Position numbers and translations under genes: made by a program. This document shows positions 11,300 through 22,194 of a stretch of 64,000 bases of DNA, piece after piece. Numbering within the stretch: the first letter of the stretch is position 1; the number at the start of each line of letters is the position of its first letter. Source of the DNA: Chimonanthus salicifolius (Eukaryota; Streptophyta; Magnoliopsida; Laurales; Calycanthaceae); NCBI GenBank assembly GCA_013350335.1, contig CM023542.1, forward strand, positions 4,518,025 through 4,582,024. The letters run 5' to 3'. The notes under the pieces were generated by a model that ran no database searches, was not told where the DNA came from, and saw only the letters and a program-made list of their open reading frames with translations.

Positions 11300-13199
11300 T
11301 GAAATTGTGGGTAGAACCACTTCGATCGCGAACCAATATACCTTCGGTCCAATACAGATAAAACCAGAGACGGAGAGAGAGAGAGGAGGAGGAAGAGGAA
11401 GATAGGTAGAAGTTTGCAGTTTATAAACCCGAGAAAAAAGCCGATAATTGACCGGCTGAACCGGTTATTCAGGGTGACCGGTTTTATGAGCCCTTGACCC
11501 GAGAGTGCGATTTGGCTTTTACCGGCTTGGCCGGTATAATAAGCGCAATCGAACAAACCATTAGGTCCATGGCCGGGACAGATTTCAGGATCTCGTGCCT
11601 TTTTACCAGCCCCGCCTTCTAGAGTTGTGGATTCCATCTATTTAGCCACGTAATGATCACGAGAAAAATTGCTTTGATCTTCATTTTGACTAATTCATTG
11701 AAAATTTAGTTTGATAAAAAAAATTGTATTTTTTTATTTTAAGTTATAAAACAACAAGAAATAATAGTATAATTTTATAGAATTTTGATTAAATTGGTGG
11801 TAAAACTTAAGTGAGGTTGACAATATGTCATGTTGGATTCCAATTCAAGTGAGCAATCCATTTAACATGAATTTATAATCGTTTAACCGACTTATTTATT
11901 AAATGAAATAGATTGGACATAGATTGGACATTATGTTAACTTCTCAAATTGAAGTATGTAAAACTTCAATCTTGAATTCAAATCAACTTGTTCATCAAAG
12001 GAGTTGAATTCAAGATGGACCCATTAGATAGTAAGGAGCAACTTAAGAATTTTCAAAACTAAACCATTATTTTTCTTTAATAGTAAAGATATTTGGTCTC
12101 ATTCAATACAGTGGAAGCTGATAAGATTTACTCTATTGGGGTACATAATCATTTAATTTAAGAAATATATTTTGATAATTAAATAAAAGCATTTATATGC
12201 TTAAATTATCATCTTCAGTTAGAAGGTTTAAATATATCTATGTGCGTTTTTTGGATGAGTGTCCAATTTACAAGCCTCTTTAATATCATGTGATTAGTGA
12301 AACCCAACATAAACATGGATTCTTAGAAGTCTACAAAAATAAAAAATTTAGCTTGTTTTTAAACTTCCATCAAAGTTATGGATTGCAAGTTTCTTTTGTT
12401 TGATGCACCTCAATTTATCTATTTGCAGCATAAAGAGTCCGAACAAATTAATTGAAGAGATCCAAATAGTTCTCTTATCTACCATGTTTCATGTGACTGA
12501 TTTTTTATGATCTCCTTCTCTTATCTACTGAGATATCGACCAATAAATTTTCTCTTTATTTTTTTTTACAAAAACTACTTGTATATACTGATATCGACAA
12601 TATATATCGACTAATACTAAAATCCCTGCTTTAAAGAGAAACCCAGCCCCAAGAGCAACCTCGTTCTTTTAACTAATATGAGTTAGGTTAACTGAATAAC
12701 CAAAGTTCACCGCGTGACATGGCTCAAAGGCTTAAAGCCCCCGGTTTAAAACACGTGCCTACAAGAAGTAGCCAGTTATGAACCGGCAAAACCAAGTAAA
12801 ACGACTTTGAACCGGTTGTGGGAGAAATGGAAACCAGAAACTTCCGGTCTTCTAATCTAATCTGACGGTCTTACCTAACACAATCCCCTAATCCTAGCTG
12901 TCACCGGTTCGAACCTTGGCCGCGCTGCGTCAAACCGGCCGAGTGCTGCCTCGCCATCTTCATTTCCGTTCTCCAAGCCGCCTTTCATTTCCGTTTCCAT
13001 CTGATTATGAGGTGACCGTATCTTTTCTGCTTCGATATATGTTGACGCTGAGCTGTTCGACGAAATGCCCGTGAGTAATGTCACTTCCCTTTTCTTCTGA
13101 GCTTTCCAGAGCTTTACCAAAGAGGAGCGCAAATCTCACCACAGGGAGAGGAGATTTTTCCGTGGAGTCCTTTTTGTCGCGTGAGATCTGTTCGACGAA
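11300..13199. promoter_or_regulatory. Divergent intergenic region between hAT-derived gene (-) and GID4 (+)
   Basis: The two genes are transcribed away from each other, so this region must hold both promoters. Both ends are relatively GC-rich and carry repeated ACCGG cores: two exact AACCGGTT palindromes (11459-11466 and 12810-12817), plus GACCGGTT near 11476, CACCGGTT near 12902 and several ACCGGC/GCCGGT variants. The middle (about 11650-12620) is AT-rich with no feature seen. No TATA box is convincing at either end. Confidence 0.4.
13065..13100 (+). CDS. Possible upstream ORF in the GID4 leader
   Basis: Eleven-codon frame (MPVSNVTSLFF) starting at an ATG whose 17-base context CTGTTCGACGAAATGCC is repeated exactly at the GID4 start 135 bases downstream. 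If the transcript begins upstream of 13053 this would be a uORF. Alternatively the first copy is a leftover of a local duplication, or its GTGAGT is an unused donor. No coding evidence beyond position. Confidence 0.3.
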   Translation: MPVSNVTSLFF

Positions 13200-16100
13200 A
13201 TGCCAGTAAGAGTGGTTGAGAATTCAGCTCCCTCGCAGGTTTCAGGTATGGTGAAACCTGAATTTCCAGCAATTTTAGTCTTAGGGGTTAAAATTTTATT
13301 TGGACGCGCAACGCAAGTTTTTCTTGAGGGTTCAAATTTCTGCTTTTCCTGCGACTGTGGTTACATCATACTATTTGAATTAAAGAGCTCGATATCTCTT
13401 TTGTGTGGTTTGGTCTGAATCTGTGTCCAGAGGATCTTCATTTTGATCGAACCCGGTGGCATGAGCAATAATAATCGCCGCTGCAGTTCTATGCAATCAC
13501 TTGAAATGGTTCCATCTAATTGCTTGTGTTGCGCTATGGATTCTGTATTAATCCATGTTACAGGACAGGTTCTTTGAGACGGGTTATGTACCAGCGTCAC
13601 AAACCAGTGCCTGCATCGGATTTGTTCATGGATTCTTCTACTACTACCTAAACATCGTTTCTATGATGACAAATGTTCCCACACCTTTTTTTTCCTTTTT
13701 GGGATTTTATTAAAATATTAAAAATATCAGTCTTTGATTGTTTTGATTTCTTCTTCTTCTTCTTTTTCTTCGAATGTTGCTTTTGACTAAAAGTTATACA
13801 TCATTGTTCTTTATAGTTGTTAATTGCTACTTGTTATATATATATTTGAAAATGATATGTGCCAAAGTCCATAAATCCTATGTTTGATATTTCCCGAATC
13901 GAGCACCTCATTACCCATGTTACATCCTGAAGCAAATAATACCTTTTCCAACACCGTGTTTTATTCTTAAACTGCAGATAAATAATTAAAATGATGCAGA
14001 TGATGTTGGTATTCCTTAAAATAGAGTCCATTGTCTATCCATTAATTCTTAGGTGAAGTTCTAGGACAATGTTGTTGATGTGAAGTTATTTGTGTCTGTC
14101 GATGACGGTGGTTAAACTTTCTTCATGCTTAGAGGAAAGATATCCTGTTGTTCTTTTAACTAGAAGTCCAGAGTAAAGTTTCAGGGGAACAATTTTACAT
14201 TCAACAACTATAATACAAAAATCCTGGGTGAACGAAATGAAAAATGTCATACCCAATGTTTTTCCTTTTTCAAATGCAAATGTCATACCCATGTTATTCA
14301 GTTGTTCCAAAGACATGACCATGTACATTGCTTACCATTTTCCAGATGCTTAACACCCTATTTTTGTTGATTCAATGGTGGTGTGAAGTTGTGCTTGCAA
14401 AATATGATGGTGTGTAGTCTTTGCAGTCTCTGGATGAGGGTTGTTTTGGTACTCTACTCTAAATTAGTACTGGAAATGGAGTGATGCTGTTCTTTTGACT
14501 GGAATTAACTTCAGGAGGGGCCTGACCAAGTTAATGTTGGTATCCAAGTGACCTGTATGGCTGTACCCTATAACTTGATTCAGTTGTTCCTAAGACATTA
14601 GACATTAGTATGTGCTTATCCTCCCTTTATGTGCATTGGCAAGAGCCTATGACACATTTTGCAAGTGTTCAGTATTGTAAGCACGGAAGGTTGTAAGTTC
14701 AAGCCACTTTATCATTTCAGAAAACAAGGAGCTGTACTAGCCTGACATAATGGATTCAGAGCTCTCCTGTTAATTGGAGAAACAGATGGTTCAATCTCAT
14801 GGATTTTCATATTGAAATTTTTAATATTTTCAGTTTTGGGTTTCAGTTTCTCCGACCACTGGAAATGTGCATTAGATACAAGTTACCACTTATCTGTGTA
14901 TGGGCTGATATTTTTGGATATTTGACGTACTGTACTTGTACACAGGCTAGTGATTCATTGTTTAACATTTTAATACCAAATACCCACCTAAATTGTAATA
15001 TCATTCATGCTAGCAAAAAAATCATCTATGCTTCAGTTGAGATTTGATTATAACACTACTGCCATTAAGGGGAAGTCTTAAAAAAGGGATTGAACAACAA
15101 TTTTCACTGGCTGATATTTCTGACACACCAGTCTCTACCAGTTTTGCATGTAATCAGTTTAGATTAATGTACGGGTACTTAGCACCATCGTCAATCCTTA
15201 GTGATCTAGTTAGATTTGAAGTGATCGCTTGAAGAATTCTCAGTAGTTTAAGGAATTGCCCCAACCCATCTTAATATCATTGACTTGAAATTCTGATGAA
15301 ATTACTATCACATTTCTCATGCATGCCGTTGCCATCTTGTTGAATATATCAGAGAGACATCTCTTCATTTAAAGTGAAACGATTGTTGTTCTTAATGAAC
15401 CCAAAGTTGGCATAGGAATCTCTTCACTTAGACATTGCTAATGGTCACACAAATCAAATGAATACGGGATGTTGATAGCAATTCAAATATTTAAACCAAA
15501 TCCTCTGGCATTCACAAATACTGTTCTAAGCTTGAATTCTTGCAGCTTCTTGATTGAATTGAGGGTAGCCTATAATTTTCTTCTGCCAACATGCGTATAT
15601 TGTTGAGTTTTTTTGGGTTCCTTTGGGCATATATTGGAGGGAGACTCTAAGGTGGTGTTGAGTTGGACTTCAGGAGCCTTATGCCCTTGGAAATTCCTTG
15701 ATAAAGTGGAGAGAATTCAGCAATCTATTGTGTCCCATTCTTTCTTCGTGTCGTGGGTTCCTAGAAAGGCAAATTTGCTGCTGATGAGCTCGGTAGGCAG
15801 GATCTTTCTAGTTCTTCAAAATTTGTAAACAGCGTATTGTAAATTTGTAATAATTTCTGTCCTTTTGCGGGGGTGGCGTGCTTCTCGCCTGGTTGTGTGG
15901 TTTTCCTTTTCTTTGCGGTAAAATAGTGAATAAAATAGTTCTCATTCAAAAAATGAAGAAAAAAAAAGAAGAGAGAGTACATTTTTCTTCTATGATTTAT
16001 CAACAGCTGGCATTTGTGCTTAAGGAAATGGAGATTTTTGCTCTCTTTGTTATGACGTTATCATATGGAAGTTGGCAAACAAAGGGCAGTCAGCATTCAA

Positions 16101-17739
16101 CTTTTTATCCTAAGAAGGCATTCATCTGTTGAAGTGATATGTTTTCATATAGGTTACCCAATCAATAAGATTTCAATAATTGATTTTTAATCTCATTTAA
16201 TTAAACTTTAGTTGTACTTCCTAAAGTTGTTTCTTTTTAAATTGAGACTAGGGTAGTAATGTAACTAAAATTTCCTATTTTTGCTTTTTGTTGTTTTCTT
16301 CATGAAATGTTCTTCTTCTTCCATATTTAATATATGTGTTTTTAACATAAAAAGATTTCCCATTTGTGAAGGTGCAAATACTGGATGTGCTCTCCCTCCA
16401 GCCTGTTCACTTTTGAGTGTTGGACAGGTGAGTTCTTGTATAATGTATTATTTTGTATTTTAAAAGTCTTTGATACTGAGACTTGCTTAAAATCTTGATG
16501 TGCCTCATAACATAAAATCTAGATGTGTCTCATTAGCTTTTGTGCTACAGCTTTTTTCCTACATAATTCGACTTCCTTCCATGCTTTTGGTTTCACTCGG
16601 ATCTTAAAATGAAAGTAAACACATTATTTATAATGTAGACAATAGAAGTTGAATAGTGATACCTTTTTTTCTCTCATCAGTGATGGTGATAATTATGATT
16701 CGGATGGACAATTTTGTTGATGCAAATTTCCAGATACATTGATGTTGTGATTGTGTAATCATTGGGCTTTTTCTATTAAGAGTGATTTGAAAAATCCAAC
16801 TTTCCTGGTGGCTTACAAAAGTAGATGGAAAACTCCATTAGTTTGCTTAGCTCTGTTATTCTAAATGATGTCACCTTACTATTCTTACTTCTTGGAGATA
16901 CCTAATAATTTCTAGAAGTAGAGCTCCCCATATTTCTCATCTTTGGGTTTAACCTGTTGGTCCGACCTTTGATGTTAACTTGTTGAGCAGGCTTTTGCTG
17001 GGACTCAGAATGTTTCGAGCTTACAAAAAGATGAAGCATGGAGGGTTAATGTGAGGATCCAAGGTTGTGATCTTGATCATGGCTATCTCTGTGGCACAAT
17101 GGAGGCACTTAATGTTCCTTTGGCAGATACTCCAGTAAGCAACTCAAGTTTCCTAAATTTTAATCTTATGAGATTCTTCATCTGAATGAATTACTCAATT
17201 TTGCTCTACTCAATTTTCTCTACTCAATTAACCCTAATAGGAAGAGCAGCACTATCTTCTCTACTCAATTTTGCTTCAAGAAATCAGTCAAACTTCTCTG
17301 TTTGGTCAATAAATGCACACTTTTTCATCCTTTCTTTTCTCTCTTTCATTTTGGGTGAATTAGTCCTTGTTATTATCTTGAAATCCTTCAATGTTATTGA
17401 TAGTATTTGAAGAGTACATAACGTGTACGTGCTGCTGTAAGTGATCATTAATGAGGGTGATATAGTTTTATATTCTTCAGTGGGGTACTTCTTTCCTCAG
17501 TTAATGGAGGTAAGTTCTGTAGTTACCAATTAAATTATCTTGCAGGGTGAATGGGAAGCCTGAGCACATTTTTTCTCTCTGCTTATGGTATTCTTCTCTA
17601 CAGCCATATCTTTCATCATGACCAACCTGCAGTTGGTACTCCAGCTTATGAAGGAACTTCTTGCAGTTTAAGAGATTCGTATTTTGTTCTGATGAGATGG
17701 AAAATGAAACATATCATTGAGAGAGAGAGGAGAGAGAGA

Positions 17740-17794
<55 letters not shown>

Positions 17795-20383
17795 GAGTTG
17801 AATCTGGACAGGGCCATCAAACTCAACTTTATCTTGTCAATATTTGATTTTGAGTTTAAGTGTGCTTATAATTCAAGCTGGGCGTAGCCATTTTAATATG
17901 ACATATATTATATTTAGCTTTAATTAATATTTTTTAGCTCTCTTAATAATATATATCAAGCATGAGTTTGACTTGAGCTTGACTCCTGCAATACAAAATC
18001 ATGTATATTTATACGACATAAATGCATCGTTATATATGCATATACAAATACAGTATTTAATACATGCAAGAGTAATCACATATGAACACAAATTGAGCCA
18101 AACTCAAGTGTGCCTATCTACAAGCCTAGCTTGAACTGAGTAGAGTAGATCAGGGCCTAGCTTGAGCTTGGCTCATTTATTTACAAGCTGTAATAATCCA
18201 CCACCACCCAATTTCACGATTTTTTTGAGGGACATAGGCACATAGATATATTGGACTGGTTTGGGTGTCATATTCTTCCTGGTTTCTTCTAAGTAATGAA
18301 ATGTTCATTAGCAGGTTATTTTGGAAATTTATTTTTGTTTTCAAGTAGTTTATTTAAATTTGTTAAAAAATTACAAAGAATCCACGAATCTTATGTTTTG
18401 GGATTTGCAATACCCTATACCTGTATTTGATTCCTGCATACACCTACCTGTGCAGATGCAACTTAAACCAGCACGAGTAGAGAGTCATATTAATTCATTT
18501 ACTCATTGACAAGTTTACGTGCGTATTGTTCATTGAAAAAATTGTTACATGGTAACACTGGATCTGACCATTTCTGTTATATAGAAAAGATCATTAGTTT
18601 ACCACAATGACCAAAAGTTCAAAACATGCACATTGAGAATTGACCAAAAGGTATATACCTTAATGCAAAGCCACAAAAGAAGAAGAACAAACATGCACAT
18701 TGAGAATTGACCAAACCATATCTAATATGATGGGAGGTAGTTTTCTAAGTGCAGTTATATCTTCATGAATCACAATCTTGATTAGAGCCTGTGGCATGGT
18801 TGGTTAGTTCTCATTGTTTCAACTATAAAGGTTGTAGTTTAAGTCATAATGTCATATAAGCATCAAGTAGGCGCTCGGTCCATGAAAAACAAATTGCCAA
18901 ATCCAATTATGAGTGCCAACCCCATATAGATGGGATAAATGGCTATGATGGTGGTGTTGGTGATAATGATGTGGCACAATCTTAGTGAAATGAGATGGGA
19001 TTCACATGTCTAAGCTAATTTTCAGGTGTCTGTGGGTTCAGCCACTGGACTGGTGCGCATTGTCCTGGTCATTAGCAGGCAAGCCCAGGTGAAATAATGA
19101 AACAAAGTCACCTAAAAGAAGGTGAAATAACAAAACCAGAGTCATTTTTAGTTAAGCTCTAACATGAATGTTGCTTCTTGTGACTGTTCACTTAACTTTG
19201 AATAACAAGCACTAGCTTCCTGGTTTCCATTTCTGTGTCTATGTAAAACGACAACATCACCTGGTTTAACAGTTGAGTTTTGAGTCATGTTACCATCTCC
19301 AGAAAAAAAAGACTGGTTTGATAATTAACTGATTCAACTGGAGATTGGTATCATCTTTTACTGTTTTGGTTTTAAGGAGTTAATTTATTTATTTTTCCTT
19401 TGGTTGATGAGTTACTGTATTTTGATAGAGATATGGCATCCCATTCAGTTTCAGAACTTTGTTCCTCTGAACATATATTTTGATCCTTGTGTGTGATTCC
19501 AGGTAGTGACGTTTTGGGAGGGGGAAATTGTTGATATCAAGAACTACACCTTTTTCACTGGCAAGTGGGAAGCAACGTATGATTCATTGTTATCTTTTGA
19601 GTCCACTGAAAATTAGGAACTTCAGCTTAGTAGTTTATAGTCTCTTTGAAAAGCTTGCTGTACTATCTATTTTAGCTACGTTTCATCTGTCAATGTCAGA
19701 AGAAAACTTGAATTTATCCTTCTACTAGTTAATTCTTCTTTTCTCTGTTAAAGGCCGGAGGATGATGTCAGACACTGGTCCAAGTTTCCATCCTTCTCAC
19801 AACTTCTGGTAAGAAATACAGATTGCTTTGTGACAGTTATACCTTAATTCTGAAATTGTTTCTATTTCTTCCCCTTTCTCAGAATCAAGTAGAGGTGGAT
19901 GGTGGTAAATCGCTGGATCTGAGTAATTACCCTTACATTTTTATGGTACTGTACTATTCAAATCACACTTTTTTACAAATTGACGCCAGCTCTCACTTTT
20001 TGTCACGTTTAATCTTGTTGCACCCCTACACTGTAACATGCAGAGATGGAAAGAGCAATACTTTGTGAATGTTGGTACGGATTGTGGCTTGACCATTGCC
20101 GGCTTTTACTATGTTTGCTTCTCTTGTAGTGATGGCTCTATCAATGGCTTCTACTATGACCCTAATAGCAGGTACGCCATTCCGCAACTTATAAGATCTG
20201 CAAGGATATGCTCATCTCAGCTTGTGTGTGTACTTGAGTATGTGTGACTGTTAATCTTAAAGAGTACGTGAGATTAATTAATATGTTATTAACCTGGCAT
20301 GCAGCCCATTTCAGAAGCTTGAGCTGAAGTCAACTAATGAGGGGAGATCTGGTTTCAGTTTCTCATCATATCAGTTGCAATGA
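13200..20383 (+). CDS. GID4: GID4/VID24 homologue, substrate receptor of the GID/CTLH E3 ligase
   Basis: In yeast and human the family binds N-terminal degrons (Pro/N-degron pathway) and delivers them to the GID/CTLH ubiquitin ligase; the plant protein is inferred to act likewise. Exons: 13200-13245, 16372-16427, 16991-17134, 19503-19576, 19754-19808, 19883-19945, 20044-20171 and 20305-20383. They sum to 645 bases, 214 residues, with all phases consistent and GT-AG borders. The Vac_ImportDeg beta-barrel covers most of the protein. Landmarks are GTMEALNVPLADTPVVTFWEGEI, IKNYTFFTGKW, RHWSKFPSF, YPYIFMRWKEQYFVNVGTDCGLTIAGFYYVCF (each typical of the family), and the C-terminal GFYYDP. The short N-terminus (about 30 residues) is poorly conserved. 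Intron 1 (3.1 kb) holds a LINE fragment and intron 3 (2.4 kb) a GA microsatellite and a SINE. The start at 13200 gives the only frame joining exon 2 in phase. Confidence 0.9.
15610..15968 (+). mobile_element. LINE 3' fragment in GID4 intron 1
   Basis: Encodes the last part of a LINE RNase H domain: EGDSKVVLSWTSGA then FVSWVPRKAN, followed after a one-base frameshift by ADELGRQDLS and a stop. A 3' UTR and an A-rich end (about 15948-15968) follow. The 3' UTR is unlike that of the LINEs at 3328 and 20823, so it is a separate family. Same orientation as the host gene; presumably spliced out. Confidence 0.65.
17719..17793. repeat. (GA)n microsatellite, GID4 intron 3
   Basis: About 75 bases of near-pure GA dinucleotide with two short interruptions. 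Likely hypervariable. Confidence 0.95.
18785..18975 (+). mobile_element. SINE-like element in GID4 intron 3
   Basis: 5' A-box-like GTGGCATGGTTGGTTAG and B-box-like GGTTGTAGTTTAAGTC about 30 bases later, then a body ending in CCCCATATAGATGGGATAAA. The tail block is shared with 37285-37350 (CCCCTATATAGATGGGTTAA). The composition and tail resemble Au-type plant SINEs. Boundaries approximate. Confidence 0.5.
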
Positions 20384-20822
20384 AAATGATGCATTTATTA
20401 TGCTGCCAAGGATATGTGGAGAGTTTGAAGCTGAAGCTTACCAAGCTGCAAAAATATAATGGCTCTCTCCATGTTCTATACATTGTAATCTGCGTGTTTG
20501 TGTATGTATATGGGATGCCCATGCCCAGCACCTGCTCCTCATTTAGTATTCATATTTTGGAACTAATATTGCACAATCAAACCTTCAGAAAGATACAGAA
20601 TTGGGATAGCATCGTCGAAGCACACAAGGATGTGAAACCAAACATAATTCCAAGTGAAACCAATCTAAACTGCATAGATTAGTCAATAATGTTTGCATAC
20701 AACAGTTGTCAATTTCATTTTGGAGGCTATTTAGGTTTGTCTCTGAAACAGTATAAAACTTCGGTGTTTTCATTGTTTTAGTGTTCTATTTTTTAATTTT
20801 TTTAAGAATATATAATAAATTA

Positions 20823-22183
20823 GAGAGTTAAATAGAGGAAATGTTAAAATTAGAACGGGCTTTCGAGGTACAATCTCTAAATGACCTTAGGGCGAAATTG
20901 GATGAGTTTAAGTTGGATTTGGAGTCTGGTGATGAATGGGTTTGGATGGGCAATTCTTCGGGGGTCTTTTCGGTGAAATCTCTGTCTGACCTTGCGACTC
21001 AATGCTTGGAGGGCTTCTTAATTCCTCAGGCTATTATTTGGAAAAGCCTAGCCCCACCTAGAGTTCAGATGTTCACTTGGTGCGGCGCAAGGGGTAGGAT
21101 TCTGACCAGAGTGGAGCTTAGTCGCAGAGGGATGTTAGGTTTTGATGGAGACTTGTCTTGTCCTCTTTGTCAAGTGGCTGAAGAATCTATAGACCACCTT
21201 TTCGTTCTCTGCCCAATGGCTTGGAGATTATGGTGCAGCTTCGTTAACCTGTTGGGAGTTTCTTGGGTCTGCCCCAGATCTTGGGAGGTGTTTTTGGAAT
21301 CCTGGCCTTTGATTCGCCTGCATTATAGAATGAAGCTTGTGTGGAACACTATTCCTGCGGCGATCCTGTGGACCATTTGGAGAGAAAGGAACTCTAGAGT
21401 ATTTGAGGGGAGTAAATTGGAATTCGGCGAACTTTTTGAAGCTGCCAAATGGAGATTAAGCTCGTGGCTTTGTGCTAATAAGGAATTCAAGGACTTCAAA
21501 GCTGAGGATTTGCGTCTGTCGTTGGTTGGATGTCTAGGTCCCCCTCTCAAGAGGGGCAAACTTACGGTTGTGTGGGCCTCTCCCCCAGCTGGATCGTGGA
21601 AGTTCAATGTGGATGGGGCATCCAAAGGTAAACCTGGGCCGGCTGGAATTGGGGGAGCACTTCGGAATCATCTGGGTTTTACTCGTATTGCTTTCTCGGA
21701 ATCTGTTGGGATCAAGGAGTCAAATGAAGCGGAACTTCTTAGTATTCGGAGAGCTCTGTCCCTAGGGGTGTCTTTAAGGGGGGAGAGATTAATTATTGAA
21801 AGTGATTCTTCTAACGCTATCAAATGGGCCAAAGGTCTGAAGCGCCCCCCCTGGAGACTAATTATCTTAGTTAGGGAGATAAAGGAGTTATTAAAGGGTT
21901 TGGATGTATCCTTTACTCAAATTAGCAGGTCGGCCAATGGGGTGGCTGATTTCCTTGCTAAGAACGGTGTAGATGGGGCTTTGCGCGGCACTTTCTTCGC
22001 CCCGAGCGGCTAGTGGATTTCTTTACTTTCTTTGTTGTTATTTTACATATTTCTTCTACTTTGTTTAACTTTGTTTTGGGAGGGCGTCTAATTCTCTTAG
22101 GCCACCTCCTCCTTACATGGCATGTTGTACTTTTTACTGTTAATGATAATCCATTCTAAACTGTTTCAAAAAAAAATAGTAAA
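20823..22183 (+). mobile_element. 5'-truncated LINE with target-site duplication
   Basis: Flanked by an exact 11-bp direct repeat ATAATAAATTA (20812-20822 and 22184-22194), the expected mark of target-primed insertion. It contains the C-terminal third of ORF2, a 3' UTR and a poly-A tract (22168-22176). The reverse transcriptase is lost by 5' truncation. It inserted about 440 bases after the GID4 stop codon, possibly within or just past its 3' UTR, in the same orientation. The intact frame and clean TSD suggest a fairly recent insertion. Confidence 0.88.
20841..22013 (+). CDS. LINE ORF2 C-terminal fragment: zf-RVT and RNase H-like domains
   Basis: 390 codons without interruption. In order: a linker with WKSLAPPRVQMFTW, a zf-RVT zinc-binding region with SCPLCQVAEESIDHLFVLC (Cys, Cys, His, Cys pattern), a basic/hydrophobic spacer, and an RVT_3-type RNase H domain from about residue 250. 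All four RNase H acidic residues are seen: FNVDGAS, EAELLS, IESDSS and GVADFLA. The ATG used is internal to the original ORF2, so this is a transposon remnant that merely stays open, not a host gene. Not likely to be translated from its own promoter. Confidence 0.8.
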   Translation: MLKLERAFEVQSLNDLRAKLDEFKLDLESGDEWVWMGNSSGVFSVKSLSDLATQCLEGFLIPQAIIWKSLAPPRVQMFTWCGARGRILTRVELSRRGMLGFDGDLSCPLCQVAEESIDHLFVLCPMAWRLWCSFVNLLGVSWVCPRSWEVFLESWPLIRLHYRMKLVWNTIPAAILWTIWRERNSRVFEGSKLEFGELFEAAKWRLSSWLCANKEFKDFKAEDLRLSLVGCLGPPLKRGKLTVVWASPPAGSWKFNVDGASKGKPGPAGIGGALRNHLGFTRIAFSESVGIKESNEAELLSIRRALSLGVSLRGERLIIESDSSNAIKWAKGLKRPPWRLIILVREIKELLKGLDVSFTQISRSANGVADFLAKNGVDGALRGTFFAPSG

Positions 22184-22194
22184 ATAATAAATTA

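Noticed and set aside
11206..11637. 143-codon minus-strand frame upstream of the hAT-derived gene
   Set aside because: The sequence is low-complexity (PSLSPSLVLS etc.) with no domain, and it overlaps the inferred leader exon and donor; treated as 5' UTR/promoter.
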